DNA from: Pontibacter deserti
Lineage (GTDB): Bacteria; Bacteroidota; Bacteroidia; Cytophagales; Hymenobacteraceae
Assembly: GCF_023630255.1 (NCBI RefSeq)
Contig: NZ_JALPRS010000003.1
Location: 415,786-479,785, forward strand
Reading direction: 5' to 3'
DNA length: 64,000 nt
Shown: positions 33,558-43,554 of the stretch, in pieces
Position numbering within the stretch: position 1 is the stretch's first letter
Layout of the letters: each line of letters starts with the position of its first letter
The notes under the pieces: generated by a model
The model's input: only the letters and a program-made list of their open reading frames with translations
Database searches by the model: none
What the model was told of the DNA's origin: nothing
Program-made: the position numbers and the translations under genes

Positions 33558-35903
33558 ATGTCAACAAACCTTGAACATCTGGAATTAGCCAAATTTTACA
33601 GAAATATCCAGCAGGAAATCAGATCTGCCCAGCTGTCAGAAGAAGAAGGAGGTTCTTCAGAACAGCTATTCACTGAGATTGCTGTAATGCTGCTGGCTGA
33701 TGCCGGGGAAACAGAGAATGCACGTATTTCCTATGATGAAAAGGTGCTCAAGACCGGGGTACAACACAAGATAAATGCATATGCTTTATCCGATAATTAT
33801 GAAACATTAGACCTTTTTATTACAATATATAACGGAACAGATGATATCTCAAGGGTTCTCAAGGACGAGATAGAAAAAGCAGGCAGAAGGATTACCGGCT
33901 TTTTCAAGAATGCAGTATATAAAGACTATGTTAATGAAATTGAGGAAGCTTCTGAAATCTTTGATCTGGCTCATACCCTGAGTGACTCAAAGGAACTGAA
34001 GGAGGGGCTGGTGCGTGTAAATGCTTTCATTTTAACAGATGGTGTCTGTTCCAGTGACAATTTACCCGGTCACAGCATTGATAGGCATCCGATCTACTAC
34101 AGGATAATAGACTTAAATTATCTGTATAACATTTCTGAGAAATCCCACATGCCGATTGAAATCAACTTCAAGGAAGACGGATTTCATGTTCCCTGTATTT
34201 ATTCTCCTTCTGACAATGCAGAATACCAATCCTACCTAGCCATTATCTCCGGTTCTGCCCTGGTTAATATATATGAGAGGTTTGGTTCCCGGCTGCTGGA
34301 ACAGAATGTAAGATCTTTTCTCCAGTTTACCGGCAAAATCAATAAGGGTATCCGCAAAACAATTATGACTGAGCCTCATATGTTTCTGGCTTTCAATAAT
34401 GGTCTGGCTGCTACAGCCGAGGAGATTCAGCTGGAGCCGCTGCCGGATGGAACCGGGAGTGCAGTTGCATGGGTAAAAGATCTGCAGATCGTAAACGGTG
34501 GTCAGACAACAGCCTCTATATACCATACCTGGAAAAAGGATAAAGCTGATGTATCCGGAATATTTGTGCAGCTAAAGCTGAATGTTGTCAAGAACAAGGA
34601 GAAATTCAGCTCAGTTGTTGCGCGCATTGCAGAGTATGCCAATACGCAGAATAAGATTTCAGCTTCCGATCTAAGCTCTAATGGTGTCAATCACGTCCTG
34701 CTGGAAAAACTGTCACGTACGATATGGGCTCCCCCTGTCTTGGGTAAATCCCAGCAGACGCGCTGGTTTTATGACAGGGCGAGAGGGCAATATAAAACAG
34801 CTATGCTCAAAGAAGGCTTCACGCAGGCAAAAAGAAGAGCATTTGAACTTAAGAATCCAAAGTCGCAGGTCCTTACAAAGGAGGATCTTGCCAAGTACAT
34901 CAATACTTATCAGGAAGTATACGATGGTAAAAAGCTGGTAATAGGACCACATTTTGTAGTCCGGGGTAATCAGAAGAACTATGTGCAGTTCATGCATCAT
35001 AACTTCAGCTCAACTCCGGATAATATATACTTTGAGGATGCAGTAGCAAAAGCCATATTATTCCGGGCTGCCGAGAAAGTGTACGGGGTCAAACCTAACG
35101 CAATCGGGGATATGCGCTATATCACTGTTCCCTATACCATTGCCTGGCTTGGCTACAGGCTGAATTATAAACTGGATCTCTACAAGATTTGGAAAGCACA
35201 GGATATCAGTACAGGACTGCGGGACAAGCTGCGGGAAATCATGCTGCATGTGGAGAGCTATATAAAAGTACATGCTCCGGGTTCCCTATACGGTGAATGG
35301 GCTAAAAAAGAAGACTGCTGGAATGCGATCAGACGGCAGGATTTTGCTATTTCCTTTGACAGTATCAGGGATGAGCTGGAAGTCAGAGGGCAGGGAGTTA
35401 ACCGGACAAGAATATCCAACGAGGATGTGGTCTCTGCTGAGATCAAAGCCATGCAGGACAGGTTACAGTCGGTGCATCCCAAGACCTGGGAAAAGATTGA
35501 GGAATGGGGCAGAGCTACCGGAAAACTATCTCCTTACCAGCGCACCATGGCCAGAGCGATTGGTACCAACTTCAGCAGAAACAGGAAGCTCAGTGAGATA
35601 GAGTTCAGTAACGGACAGCAGATACTTGACTTTGCCATTGAAGAGGCATCAGAAATCTTTTTTGATATGGAAGAGTATTTTGAAGCTGATACAGTAAATG
35701 TACCTGCGGTAAAACCTGAGATAACCTTAGAGCTGATAAAAGCAATTGTGAAATGGGATAAGAGAAGCAAAAAGCTGAAAGACTTTGAATACCGTTTCAT
35801 GGCAGATCTTGCAGAAGCCAAAAAGCCTTTAACAGAATATCACATGAGTTTGGCCCTGAAAAACTATGAGAAGGCAAAAAGATGTGGCTTTCAGGAAGAT
35901 TAA
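33558..35903 (+). CDS. AIPR-family abortive-infection protein
   Basis: 781 residues. The family's central motif is seen in FLAFNNGLAATAEEI and LQIVNGGQTTASIYHTW (about 274-325), followed by KISASDLSSN. AIPR proteins are named after a lactococcal abortive phage-resistance gene and recur in Z1 operons. Cleavage or RNA targeting has been proposed but is not shown. The length is larger than the usual 550-700 residues; the C-terminal 180 residues are coiled and charged. Last gene of the six-gene system. Confidence 0.85.
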   Translation: MSTNLEHLELAKFYRNIQQEIRSAQLSEEEGGSSEQLFTEIAVMLLADAGETENARISYDEKVLKTGVQHKINAYALSDNYETLDLFITIYNGTDDISRVLKDEIEKAGRRITGFFKNAVYKDYVNEIEEASEIFDLAHTLSDSKELKEGLVRVNAFILTDGVCSSDNLPGHSIDRHPIYYRIIDLNYLYNISEKSHMPIEINFKEDGFHVPCIYSPSDNAEYQSYLAIISGSALVNIYERFGSRLLEQNVRSFLQFTGKINKGIRKTIMTEPHMFLAFNNGLAATAEEIQLEPLPDGTGSAVAWVKDLQIVNGGQTTASIYHTWKKDKADVSGIFVQLKLNVVKNKEKFSSVVARIAEYANTQNKISASDLSSNGVNHVLLEKLSRTIWAPPVLGKSQQTRWFYDRARGQYKTAMLKEGFTQAKRRAFELKNPKSQVLTKEDLAKYINTYQEVYDGKKLVIGPHFVVRGNQKNYVQFMHHNFSSTPDNIYFEDAVAKAILFRAAEKVYGVKPNAIGDMRYITVPYTIAWLGYRLNYKLDLYKIWKAQDISTGLRDKLREIMLHVESYIKVHAPGSLYGEWAKKEDCWNAIRRQDFAISFDSIRDELEVRGQGVNRTRISNEDVVSAEIKAMQDRLQSVHPKTWEKIEEWGRATGKLSPYQRTMARAIGTNFSRNRKLSEIEFSNGQQILDFAIEEASEIFFDMEEYFEADTVNVPAVKPEITLELIKAIVKWDKRSKKLKDFEYRFMADLAEAKKPLTEYHMSLALKNYEKAKRCGFQED

Positions 35904-35991
35904 CATTTAAAAGGTACTGGTAGCACTTTGATTTGATGCTGGGGTGCTATATAAGAAATACTAATCTATTCAGGAGACATATCCTATAAAA

Positions 35992-37236
35992 ATGGAAATA
36001 GCGGAACAGAAAACTACCCCAGTTTTTGTAAAACTGATGCCTTTATCTGATTTACAGGCTTTAATCAACAGTCATCTGAAAAAACTGAGGAATCTTGTTT
36101 CGAATGATAAGCTTTTAAAGCTGGCTTATAAATACACTGTTTTTCAGAAGAAGGAAATTGATATCGGGTTAAATATATTCCAGCTGATTTCCAGTACTTA
36201 CTATAAAGAAAATTTTCACAGCGACATTCTGCATGCCATATTAGACCCGGATGGCCGGCATAAGGAAGGTGCAATGTTCCTGCATACTTTTATTGATTTC
36301 ATTAATGAACACTCCATGAGGGTATCTGTAAGAAGAGAAGAGTATCAGAATGCTGTAGTTGAAAGAGAAACAGGAAGGATTGACATATCAATTAAAGATG
36401 TAAGCAGTAAGAAAGCAATAATCATCGAAAACAAAATCAATGATGCCGTTGATATGGAAAGGCAAATACCAAGGTATGTTGAGCATTTAAACCGCCGTGG
36501 CTTTGAAGTTGATTTAATTGTTTACATCGTTCTGAATGGCAATAAACAACCCAATACACATGACTGGAGCCAGCAAGAAAGAGACAGCATACTTCCTAAG
36601 GTATTCCCGGTTTCAGCTTATAATGAAACACCTGGAGATTTTTATAATGGGTGGCTGACCAAATGTGAAAAGCAAACTCAAAACATAGATACACTCTTTT
36701 TATTAAGACAGTACAACAATCTAATTGCACACTTAGGAGGAAAAAATATGAACAAGCCCTTAATGGAAGAATTTCTGCAGGATATGTTAGTTGAAGACAA
36801 ATACAATGCAGCTATCTCATTAAATGCAATGCTGCAAGACCTGATCCAATACAGAAGAGATAAAATAATAGATGAATTCAGATTTAGCTATTTGCCATTT
36901 ACCCGGATAAGAGACTGGAATAACTATGCTGTTATAGAAAATTACTTTTATAAGGAAAGTAATTTTGCCTTAGATGTTATAGTTGAGCAAGACAGGTACC
37001 GGGCTCAGTTTTTTGATAGAAACTATGATAAAAATAAAGCACCTTTATCTCAAACTAATCCAGCAACAGCAGTGCTGGAAAAGCTTAATATATTAAGTGA
37101 TTTTGCCGTAGCCGGCGACAGATGGGAAAAACATTTTCTCTTTCCTTCGCAAGAAAAGGAGTTATATGAATTTATAGCTGCTTTTATTTCCCAACTTAAG
37201 AAATACAATGAATTGCCCGTACTAACTGAGCAATGA
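35992..37236 (+). CDS. PD-(D/E)XK nuclease superfamily protein
   Basis: 414 residues. The N-terminal third contains ENFHSDILHAILDPDGRHKEGAMFLHTFI and the nuclease core RIDISI... KAIIIENKINDAVDMERQIPRYVEHL (D-x-x-I, E-x-K and Gln), typical of the PDDEXK_4-type family often found in defence islands. The gene starts 88 bases after the AIPR stop, so it could be an extra gene of that operon or independent. No partner protein or toxin is recognised. Confidence 0.8.
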   Translation: MEIAEQKTTPVFVKLMPLSDLQALINSHLKKLRNLVSNDKLLKLAYKYTVFQKKEIDIGLNIFQLISSTYYKENFHSDILHAILDPDGRHKEGAMFLHTFIDFINEHSMRVSVRREEYQNAVVERETGRIDISIKDVSSKKAIIIENKINDAVDMERQIPRYVEHLNRRGFEVDLIVYIVLNGNKQPNTHDWSQQERDSILPKVFPVSAYNETPGDFYNGWLTKCEKQTQNIDTLFLLRQYNNLIAHLGGKNMNKPLMEEFLQDMLVEDKYNAAISLNAMLQDLIQYRRDKIIDEFRFSYLPFTRIRDWNNYAVIENYFYKESNFALDVIVEQDRYRAQFFDRNYDKNKAPLSQTNPATAVLEKLNILSDFAVAGDRWEKHFLFPSQEKELYEFIAAFISQLKKYNELPVLTEQ

Positions 37237-37426
37237 AAATATTGTAAAAGTTAGTGAACAATATCCGTTTCTAAACTAATAAGTTCATAAAGGATAAGAC
37301 GGTCCAACTAAGCTACATATAACACGTCGTTGGCAGGTTATTACTTCAGGTTAAAGCTGGATCTCATGCTGAACCAGTATTTCTTAGACCACACAGACAA
37401 GAGAAAGAGCTAATCAGAAGGTAAAA

Positions 37427-38704
37427 CTACTTTTGGCTGTACACTATTGGTAACTCAGTTATCCTGGTAGTGTAGCAGGGCGATTTGTAATCAGATTTTA
37501 GAATCCAACTCTTGTCGATGCCTTGTACTGCCACCTGCACCTTGCTTCTGCCAAACCTGTCAGTCAAGGTATCCATCACCTTCATTAGACTGGTATGCTT
37601 GTCTCTGTCTACAGTGTCAAGCAGATCAAATTGTATTTGATGTTCAGGCACGATCTCCGTTACGATCACCCCACTCTTCTTGTACCAGTAGTGTGGTTTA
37701 AAGATCGCTTTGAGCGCTATTGTAGCATAATGGATTAGTTCTATGTCTGAGTTAGTGGCTACAGGCATACAAATGGTCTTGCTGTTGTAGTATTGTCTGT
37801 CGTTTTCAGAGAAAGGGTTGGTCTGAACAAATACAGTTACCACCTTGGCACAGCTCCTTTGATTTCTGAGTTTCCTGGCACACTTGGCTGCATAGCTGGC
37901 TGTAGCTTCGAGTACATCATCAAAAGAGGTTAGCTTCTTGCCAAAGCTCCTGGAGGTGCAGATTCCCTTTTTAGGTGGTGCAACTTCATCCAGCTCCAAG
38001 CACGATTCACCACGTAGTTCCCTATGTAGTCTGACACCAACCACAGTCATATGCTTTCTGATCCAGTTCTCAGATGCGTTGATAAAGTCAAGGGCAGTAT
38101 CGATCTTGTGATTCTTGAGGAACTTCGCATACTGCCTTCCAATACCCCAGACATCTTCGATCTTGGTTGCTTCCAGTGCTCTCTCAATGTGGTATGGTTC
38201 TGTCAAAACCAACACCCCATTGGCTTTAGCAGACTTCTTGGCCAGCTTATTAGCGACCTTGGCCAAGGCCTTTGTAGGAGCTACTCCCAAGCTGACAGGA
38301 ATGCCAGTCCATTGTGTTACAGTACGCTTTATCTCCCAGGCATAACTAAACAAGTCCACATCGTAAAAGTCACCCAAGTCCAGGAAGCATTCATCAATAG
38401 AATATACTTCCACGTTAGGCGTAAATAGCGATAAGGTCTGCATCACCCTGTCTGACATATCTCCATATAGCACATAGTTGGATGAAAAGGCATGCAATTG
38501 CTGGTGCTCTACCATGTTTCTGATCTTGAAAAATGGCTCACCCATTTCAATACCTATGGCTTTAGCTTCATTGCTTCTGGCAATCACGCACCCATCGTTG
38601 TTGCTCAGCACCACTACAGGCTTACCATTCAGGGAGGGATCAAAAACACGCTCGCAAGAAGCATAGAAGTTGTTGCAGTCGCAGAGGGCAAATAGACTTG
38701 TCAT
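37427..38704 (-). CDS. umuC: Error-prone DNA polymerase V catalytic subunit UmuC
   Basis: 425 residues from ATG 38702-38704. Y-family polymerase signatures: [15 protein letters not shown] (first catalytic Asp), [32 protein letters not shown] (catalytic Asp-Glu), and the C-terminal little-finger and UmuC-specific tail. It copies past DNA lesions. The start overlaps the umuD stop codon (ATGA), so the two are coupled. Sits in the island, as umuDC pairs often do on mobile elements. Confidence 0.94.
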   Translation of the reverse strand: MTSLFALCDCNNFYASCERVFDPSLNGKPVVVLSNNDGCVIARSNEAKAIGIEMGEPFFKIRNMVEHQQLHAFSSNYVLYGDMSDRVMQTLSLFTPNVEVYSIDECFLDLGDFYDVDLFSYAWEIKRTVTQWTGIPVSLGVAPTKALAKVANKLAKKSAKANGVLVLTEPYHIERALEATKIEDVWGIGRQYAKFLKNHKIDTALDFINASENWIRKHMTVVGVRLHRELRGESCLELDEVAPPKKGICTSRSFGKKLTSFDDVLEATASYAAKCARKLRNQRSCAKVVTVFVQTNPFSENDRQYYNSKTICMPVATNSDIELIHYATIALKAIFKPHYWYKKSGVIVTEIVPEHQIQFDLLDTVDRDKHTSLMKVMDTLTDRFGRSKVQVAVQGIDKSWILKSDYKSPCYTTRITELPIVYSQK

Positions 38705-39165
38705 AGCTTCACAGGCTTGTGCAGTACCCATACTACAACACCCCAGACACGCATATCCATTTCCTCTGTTACTTCGATTGGTTTATAGGCAGGGTTTGCA
38801 GGATATAGAAATGCTTTACCATTTACCTTCCTGAAGGTCTTTACTGTGAATTCGCCATCTAAAAAGCAAACAACAGGCAGGCCATCTGCTGCCTTCAGTG
38901 ACCTGTCAATTACCAGAATGTCCCCATCATGAATGTTAGCATCCTGCATGGAGTTACCCTTTACACGCATCATAAAGGTAGATGTAGGATTTTGTACCAG
39001 GTATTTGCTCAGGTCAATTCTGTCTTCCAGATAATCGTCAGCTGGAGATGGGAAACCTGCTGAAATATAGGAAGCATATATAGGAACTTTAAGATGGTCT
39101 AGAAAATCGAAGTCAAATAACTCCAAGATTTGGGAAGAAATAGAGATAACTTTGGCATTGCTCAT
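38701..39165 (-). CDS. umuD: UmuD-type self-cleaving S24 peptidase
   Basis: 154 residues. The cleavage site Ala-Gly is in YISAGFPSP, the nucleophile Ser in GNSMQDANI and the Lys in GEFTVKTF. It is the UmuD partner that, after RecA-stimulated self-cleavage, forms polymerase V with UmuC. An inverted repeat lies 11 bases upstream of the ATG. No separate LexA gene is seen in the window, and Bacteroidota may control the SOS response differently from E. coli. Confidence 0.93.
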   Translation of the reverse strand: MSNAKVISISSQILELFDFDFLDHLKVPIYASYISAGFPSPADDYLEDRIDLSKYLVQNPTSTFMMRVKGNSMQDANIHDGDILVIDRSLKAADGLPVVCFLDGEFTVKTFRKVNGKAFLYPANPAYKPIEVTEEMDMRVWGVVVWVLHKPVKL

Positions 39166-39175
39166 TACAATGTAT

Positions 39176-39199
39176 ATTATATTGGATGACTAATATAAT
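39176..39199 (-). promoter_or_regulatory. Inverted repeat ahead of umuDC
   Basis: ATTATATT (39176-39183) and AATATAAT (39192-39199) are perfect inverted copies around GGATGACT. It lies 11 bases before the umuD ATG, where it would overlap the promoter or leader. Candidate operator for DNA-damage control; the binder is unknown. Confidence 0.5.
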
Positions 39200-39633
39200 T
39201 GGCAAATACGGGTAAAATAACGATTTATGCTAAAATTATTAGTTTTATTTGTGCGCAATTTTCCCATTCGCATTTTCTATCGGAGTTATAGGGACAGAAT
39301 AGGGTCATAATTAATAAAGGGCAGCGTCGCATAAACTATTCTTTTAATAGCAATACAAATTGAATTGAACAAGACTAACACATATACTGCATGAAGCCTT
39401 TTAATGAATTAATCACGCCGCCAAAAGTTCTTCCACCAAAATATTGACCGACTCATCATCTATGGCGGCTTTCTGCTGGTGCTTTACTGGAGCGTAAATA
39501 AGGTCATTGAAATTGCCAAAGAGTAGAGCGTAAGGGAGGGATTTAATATATTTTAAACTATATATTAATTTGGTAATTTTGGAACATTACAAAAAGTTAG
39601 AAATTTTTTTATTTAAGCCGCGAAAACACTGTT
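39200..39633. other. Intergenic region, mostly non-coding, with a promoter for the membrane-protein gene
   Basis: AT-rich. Contains a gene remnant (39413-39526) and a TAATTTTG element at 39574-39581 that fits the TAnnTTTG consensus about 52 bases before the ATG at 39634. Nothing else was recognised. Confidence 0.45.
39413..39526 (+). pseudogene. Possible remnant of a small membrane-protein gene
   Basis: In frame from 39413 to the TAG at 39524-39526 one reads SRRQKFFHQNIDRLIIYGGF and then LLVLYWSVNKVIEIAKE. This has the look of a short transmembrane protein: basic N-terminus, one hydrophobic helix and a charged tail. A stop codon (TAA) lies immediately upstream and there is no ATG, so it seems to be a broken 3' end. 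It could instead be chance. Confidence 0.3.
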
Positions 39634-40743
39634 ATGAGTAAGAGAGTTATTTTTTCATGGATTTTACTTGTTGTTGCTTTATGGCTCTCTGTGGGAATCA
39701 TTCTCTTTCCAGATTGGTACTATGCGTTTTTCTTTGAGGGTTTTTTTTGGGATTTTGATTTCTGGTTAGGTGGGGTTAGGGATATATTGCGTTATTTAAT
39801 AAATAATCCAGTAATTATTCTTTTTTTAATTGTAGTCTATTTTATTATCCAAAGGAAAGTATTAAAATTTCAAATTCCACAGCTGAATTTCTTTACAGGT
39901 CTGAAATCAGGTAGTCTGATAGTTATTATGTCTGTAATTGTAGGGCTATTAATTTTTTGGATTCCGTCTAATAGTAGCTTTGAATATTATAATATAGGAT
40001 ATATTGAAGATTCATCAAATAAAGTAAATGCTTCAACTCCACTTGATTTTATTTACATAAATAAAAATAGAGTCGGTAATTTATTTGAGCAAATTAAACC
40101 TGATCTGGTACTGAAAGAAAAACAGCTTGAGAACCAATTAGGTGAGGAAAAAAATATTGCCAATGGTGATAATCCTATTTTAAATGCAAGTTATTCAGAA
40201 ACGAATCAAGCTAAGCAAACTGAAACCTATTCTGCTTCAGAAATATCTGACCCCAAAAAGGTAAAAGCACTTTTAGAGCACTTTGAGACAATTAATGCTA
40301 TCAGGTTCTATCAAAAATTAGAACTAACAGCCGAAGATGTAAAAAAATTAGAAACATTTAATAATCTTTCACAGCAATTTCAAATCTCATATGATAAATT
40401 GGCTTATGCTAAAGCATATGATAAAATTGTTGGTGAAACAATTAGTAAAGAGCGCTCTAATATGAAAAGTTTAACAGGACAAGTTTTAATCCAAGGAGAC
40501 TTTTTGATTAATATATCGCAAGATAAATTATTATTAAAGCATAACTATTTTCACTTAGATGAAAATAACAGGATTTCATTCAGGGTTAGTACATTGAACC
40601 GAAATGATGATATGTCAAGAACCTTAAATGATTTAGAACAGAATAACAAAGCCATGAGTCTAACAGTTTTTGGAAAGGTTATTAGAGCTGAATCTATTGA
40701 TAAAGTAACAGACATTTATATTGATCCATACGCAATTTGGTAG
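39634..40743 (+). CDS. Membrane protein of unknown function
   Basis: 369 residues. Three N-terminal membrane helices (about 7-28, 53-72 and 88-110), then a mostly soluble region with coiled segments (EKQLENQLGEEKN and QKLELTAEDVKKLETFNNLSQQ) and an alpha-beta end (VFGKVIRAESIDKVTDIYIDP). No recognised motif. AT-rich relative to the backbone. The topology suggests an inner-membrane protein with a large soluble domain. Confidence 0.7.
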   Translation: MSKRVIFSWILLVVALWLSVGIILFPDWYYAFFFEGFFWDFDFWLGGVRDILRYLINNPVIILFLIVVYFIIQRKVLKFQIPQLNFFTGLKSGSLIVIMSVIVGLLIFWIPSNSSFEYYNIGYIEDSSNKVNASTPLDFIYINKNRVGNLFEQIKPDLVLKEKQLENQLGEEKNIANGDNPILNASYSETNQAKQTETYSASEISDPKKVKALLEHFETINAIRFYQKLELTAEDVKKLETFNNLSQQFQISYDKLAYAKAYDKIVGETISKERSNMKSLTGQVLIQGDFLINISQDKLLLKHNYFHLDENNRISFRVSTLNRNDDMSRTLNDLEQNNKAMSLTVFGKVIRAESIDKVTDIYIDPYAIW

Positions 40744-40797
40744 TTCTAAAAGGTTAATAATTAAACTAGATTACAATTTTTGACATTTTAAAACTTC

Positions 40798-41457
40798 TTA
40801 TAACGAGTTCAACACTTCTGGTACATTGTTCAGGGGAGAGTTTACTAAAGAGGATATTGTGTAAGCTTTCATTTCATCAGCTTTGTAAGGCTTTAATAGC
40901 GATAACAAGTCCTCCTGCGTTTCATGCTCGTTCAGCCATAACTGTTCAGCTTCTGGTGATAGCATCACTGGCATACGATCATGGATAGGCTTCACCAACT
41001 CGTTAGCTTCTGTTGTAATGATAGTATAGGTATGCAATAACTCGCCTGTGCTTTTATCCAGCCACTCATCCCATAAACCTGCGAATGAAAACAGTTCTTC
41101 GTTCTTCAGCAGGATTCTGTAAGGCACCTTTCCCTGTTCAGTAACCTGCCATTCGTAAAAACCATCAGCTGGCACCAGGCATCGCTTTGATTTGAGCAGG
41201 TTTCTAAAGGAAGGCTTGTCAGTCAGGGTTTCAGCCCTAGCATTGATAGAACGTTTGACTGCTTTAGCATCCTTCGCCCAGAAGGGCTGCAGGCCCCAGG
41301 AAAAGAACTGTATTTCGTTGGGGTGGTCATTAGTTACTACAGGCAGCTTTTGAGATGGGGCAGCGTTGTAGTTAGCCTCCTTTACGTGGTTTTCGAGGAG
41401 CTTGGAAACACGTGATTTACCCTTCGCTTTTGGAATAACTGAATATCTTCCACACAT
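40798..41457 (-). CDS. SRAP protein (HMCES/YedK family)
   Basis: 219 residues. Catalytic Cys2 (MCGRYSV), NARAET, CLVPADGFYEW (Glu) and KPIHDRMPVML (His) are all present. SRAP proteins form a covalent bond with abasic sites in single-stranded DNA, shielding them. With umuDC and the nuclease gene this makes a DNA-damage block in the island. The ATG is at 41455-41457. Confidence 0.93.
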   Translation of the reverse strand: MCGRYSVIPKAKGKSRVSKLLENHVKEANYNAAPSQKLPVVTNDHPNEIQFFSWGLQPFWAKDAKAVKRSINARAETLTDKPSFRNLLKSKRCLVPADGFYEWQVTEQGKVPYRILLKNEELFSFAGLWDEWLDKSTGELLHTYTIITTEANELVKPIHDRMPVMLSPEAEQLWLNEHETQEDLLSLLKPYKADEMKAYTISSLVNSPLNNVPEVLNSL

Positions 41458-41581
41458 GGTGCTGAGCTGGTTGTTACAATCCTTCTACGAGCTTAAAACC
41501 AAAGTAAGTCATGATATACAAATCATAAACAAGATCTGCTTTGTTACGTGTATAAACTGATATAATCTTAATAAGCATATC

Positions 41582-42433
41582 ATGTCAAGAAGAAATCTCC
41601 TCTACCCATTCTTCATAGCCCTGTTCCTGCTAAGTTGTAAGGAAACAGAAGTAGCTCCACAGCAGTCATCATCTCTTGATGGTACGCATTTGCTGCTAGG
41701 CAATCCAAATGGTGCGACAAGTGATGCTATTAACTTTAATAATTACCTGATAGAAAGACCACAATATACGCTGTCTTACAGTCGCGACAGGGGAACACCT
41801 AACTGGGTAAGCTGGTATGTGGGTATGGAATGGTTAGGTACAGCAGACAGGCAGGATGATTTCAGAGCTGACCAGAATCTGCCTGCAGATTGGTACAAGG
41901 TAGCTGCTACCAGTTATACAGGTAGTGGCTTTGATCGTGGCCATAATACACCCTCTGCAGATAGAACCAAGACTGTAGAAGATAACTCTGCCACCTTCCT
42001 GATGACCAACATGATTCCACAAGCCCCTAACCATAATCGTCAGACCTGGGCTAATCTGGAAGATTATACTCGTAATTTAGTTGATGATGGCATGGAAGTG
42101 TATGTGATGATGGGAAGCTATGGAAGCGGTGGCACAGGCAGCAATGGGTTGGCGCAGACGATAGACCAGGGCAGGGTGACAGTGCCTAACCGCATCTGGA
42201 AAGTACTGGTCATACTTCCTGAAGGGGCGAATGATCTGAGCAGAATTAATTCAACAACCAGGGTGATTGCAGTGGATACGCCGAACAACAACTCCATCAG
42301 CTCTGACTGGGGAGCCTATCGAACCACTGTTGATGCGATAGAGACTGCCACAGGGTATAACCTGCTTTCCAACGTAGCCAGGGATATACAGGAGGTTCTG
42401 GAGAGACAGACTGACCGAGGCCCGACAAGGTAA
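41582..42433 (+). CDS. Lipoprotein DNA/RNA non-specific endonuclease
   Basis: 283 residues. Lipoprotein signal MSRRNLLYPFFIALFLLSC with Cys19. The nuclease domain shows the catalytic DRGHNTPSADR (His in RGH), and the metal-binding Asn in NMIPQAPNHNRQTWANLEDYTR. It belongs to the NucA/NUC1 betabeta-alpha-metal family and would be anchored at the envelope, degrading DNA or RNA outside the cytoplasm. No inhibitor gene is adjacent, consistent with export. Possibly a nutrient scavenger or defence against incoming DNA. Confidence 0.92.
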   Translation: MSRRNLLYPFFIALFLLSCKETEVAPQQSSSLDGTHLLLGNPNGATSDAINFNNYLIERPQYTLSYSRDRGTPNWVSWYVGMEWLGTADRQDDFRADQNLPADWYKVAATSYTGSGFDRGHNTPSADRTKTVEDNSATFLMTNMIPQAPNHNRQTWANLEDYTRNLVDDGMEVYVMMGSYGSGGTGSNGLAQTIDQGRVTVPNRIWKVLVILPEGANDLSRINSTTRVIAVDTPNNNSISSDWGAYRTTVDAIETATGYNLLSNVARDIQEVLERQTDRGPTR

Positions 42434-42549
42434 ATCACCATCTATGCTCTAAATATTGCCTTTCAACAAAGTAAATAAGGTAAAGGAGAGGTAGCTTTCA
42501 GATGTACCACCACTCCATTACCATATAATAACTCAAAGGCTTCATTCGA

Positions 42550-43554
42550 TCAGCTGATGTACCAGCTGGAGGCATTGCCTTGTATAGCTCCCTGTATCTG
42601 GGATGCGAAGTCCAGCGCATTGACAGAGCGGTCGAGGAATTGGTCGATGTAAGTAGACTTATTGGCTCCGGTCAACAGGTTGTAGAGCTTCCACAGGCTG
42701 ATGTCTCTGTCTTCCTGCTTGCAGAAGCTGGGGTCCCTGTAATAGTCCCGGCAGACAGCGGTCAGCTGGGAGTCTCCATATAATAGAGGAGGGATCTGCT
42801 TCTTCCCCTCAGCCGGAAGGTGCTGGTACATCCTGCAGCGCCCCAGCAGCTGTGCAAACTGCTGTTCTGTGATAGAACACTCTGTCAAACTTTGCATCTG
42901 TTTCAGGTGCTGGTGCTGGTCGTACGAGCTGAGGAGGCTGTAAATGCCAACATAAAGCTGATCCACATGGCTTGCCTTGAAATCAGCCAGATAGCCATCT
43001 GTTCTGACGCACAGGTTGGTGCATACCAGGTTGTTGAAGCCGATGAACACTTTGAAGTGCTCAGCAGCGCCCTTCTTGTTGTAGAGGTTATCCAGGTTGT
43101 AAGCCTTTACGCCTCCAATGGTCAGGGTTAGCTGGTTGCCGTCTATGGAGTTAACGATGGATGGGATCTCCAGGAGAAACATCATGCGCTCGTAGTATAA
43201 CGTTCTCTCCCAGTCCTGCAGCTGGTCTGCGGGCTTGTCCTTCGCCTCCGGAATTCTTCCTTTGATGGGGTGGCTGCACCTGATCTGAGGAGCCTTGATT
43301 CGCTCGCCGCTGAAGATGGCCGAGGCTGCTGCCTGTGTCGTGCGGATGAAGTCAGCCTGGCTGATCAGCGGCTCGTTGTCCTTCACATAGACAGGAATGA
43401 TATGCTCCTGCTGCAGCTCAGGCAGAACAACTTCTACGGTGTTGGCCTCTATAAAAGCAGAAGAGACGGAAGGGGTTGCTTTTGCCTCCTTGCTGCTGCT
43501 AACTGTAAGCCTGGGCTCTGATTGGGGTGTAACCCTGATAAGCGAATGTCTCAT
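42550..43554 (-). CDS. DUF3871 mobile-element protein
   Basis: 334 residues. Recognisable family core: FIEANTVEVVLPELQQEHIIPV, IPSIVNSIDGNQLTLTIGGVKAYN, FIGFNNLVCTNLCVRTDGYLADF and WKLYNLLTGANKSTYID. DUF3871 genes sit on Bacteroidota plasmids and integrated elements beside small minus-strand genes like the next two. The function is unknown; a single-strand DNA or replication accessory role would be a guess. Second marker, with DUF3987, that this stretch is mobile DNA. Confidence 0.85.
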   Translation of the reverse strand: MRHSLIRVTPQSEPRLTVSSSKEAKATPSVSSAFIEANTVEVVLPELQQEHIIPVYVKDNEPLISQADFIRTTQAAASAIFSGERIKAPQIRCSHPIKGRIPEAKDKPADQLQDWERTLYYERMMFLLEIPSIVNSIDGNQLTLTIGGVKAYNLDNLYNKKGAAEHFKVFIGFNNLVCTNLCVRTDGYLADFKASHVDQLYVGIYSLLSSYDQHQHLKQMQSLTECSITEQQFAQLLGRCRMYQHLPAEGKKQIPPLLYGDSQLTAVCRDYYRDPSFCKQEDRDISLWKLYNLLTGANKSTYIDQFLDRSVNALDFASQIQGAIQGNASSWYIS

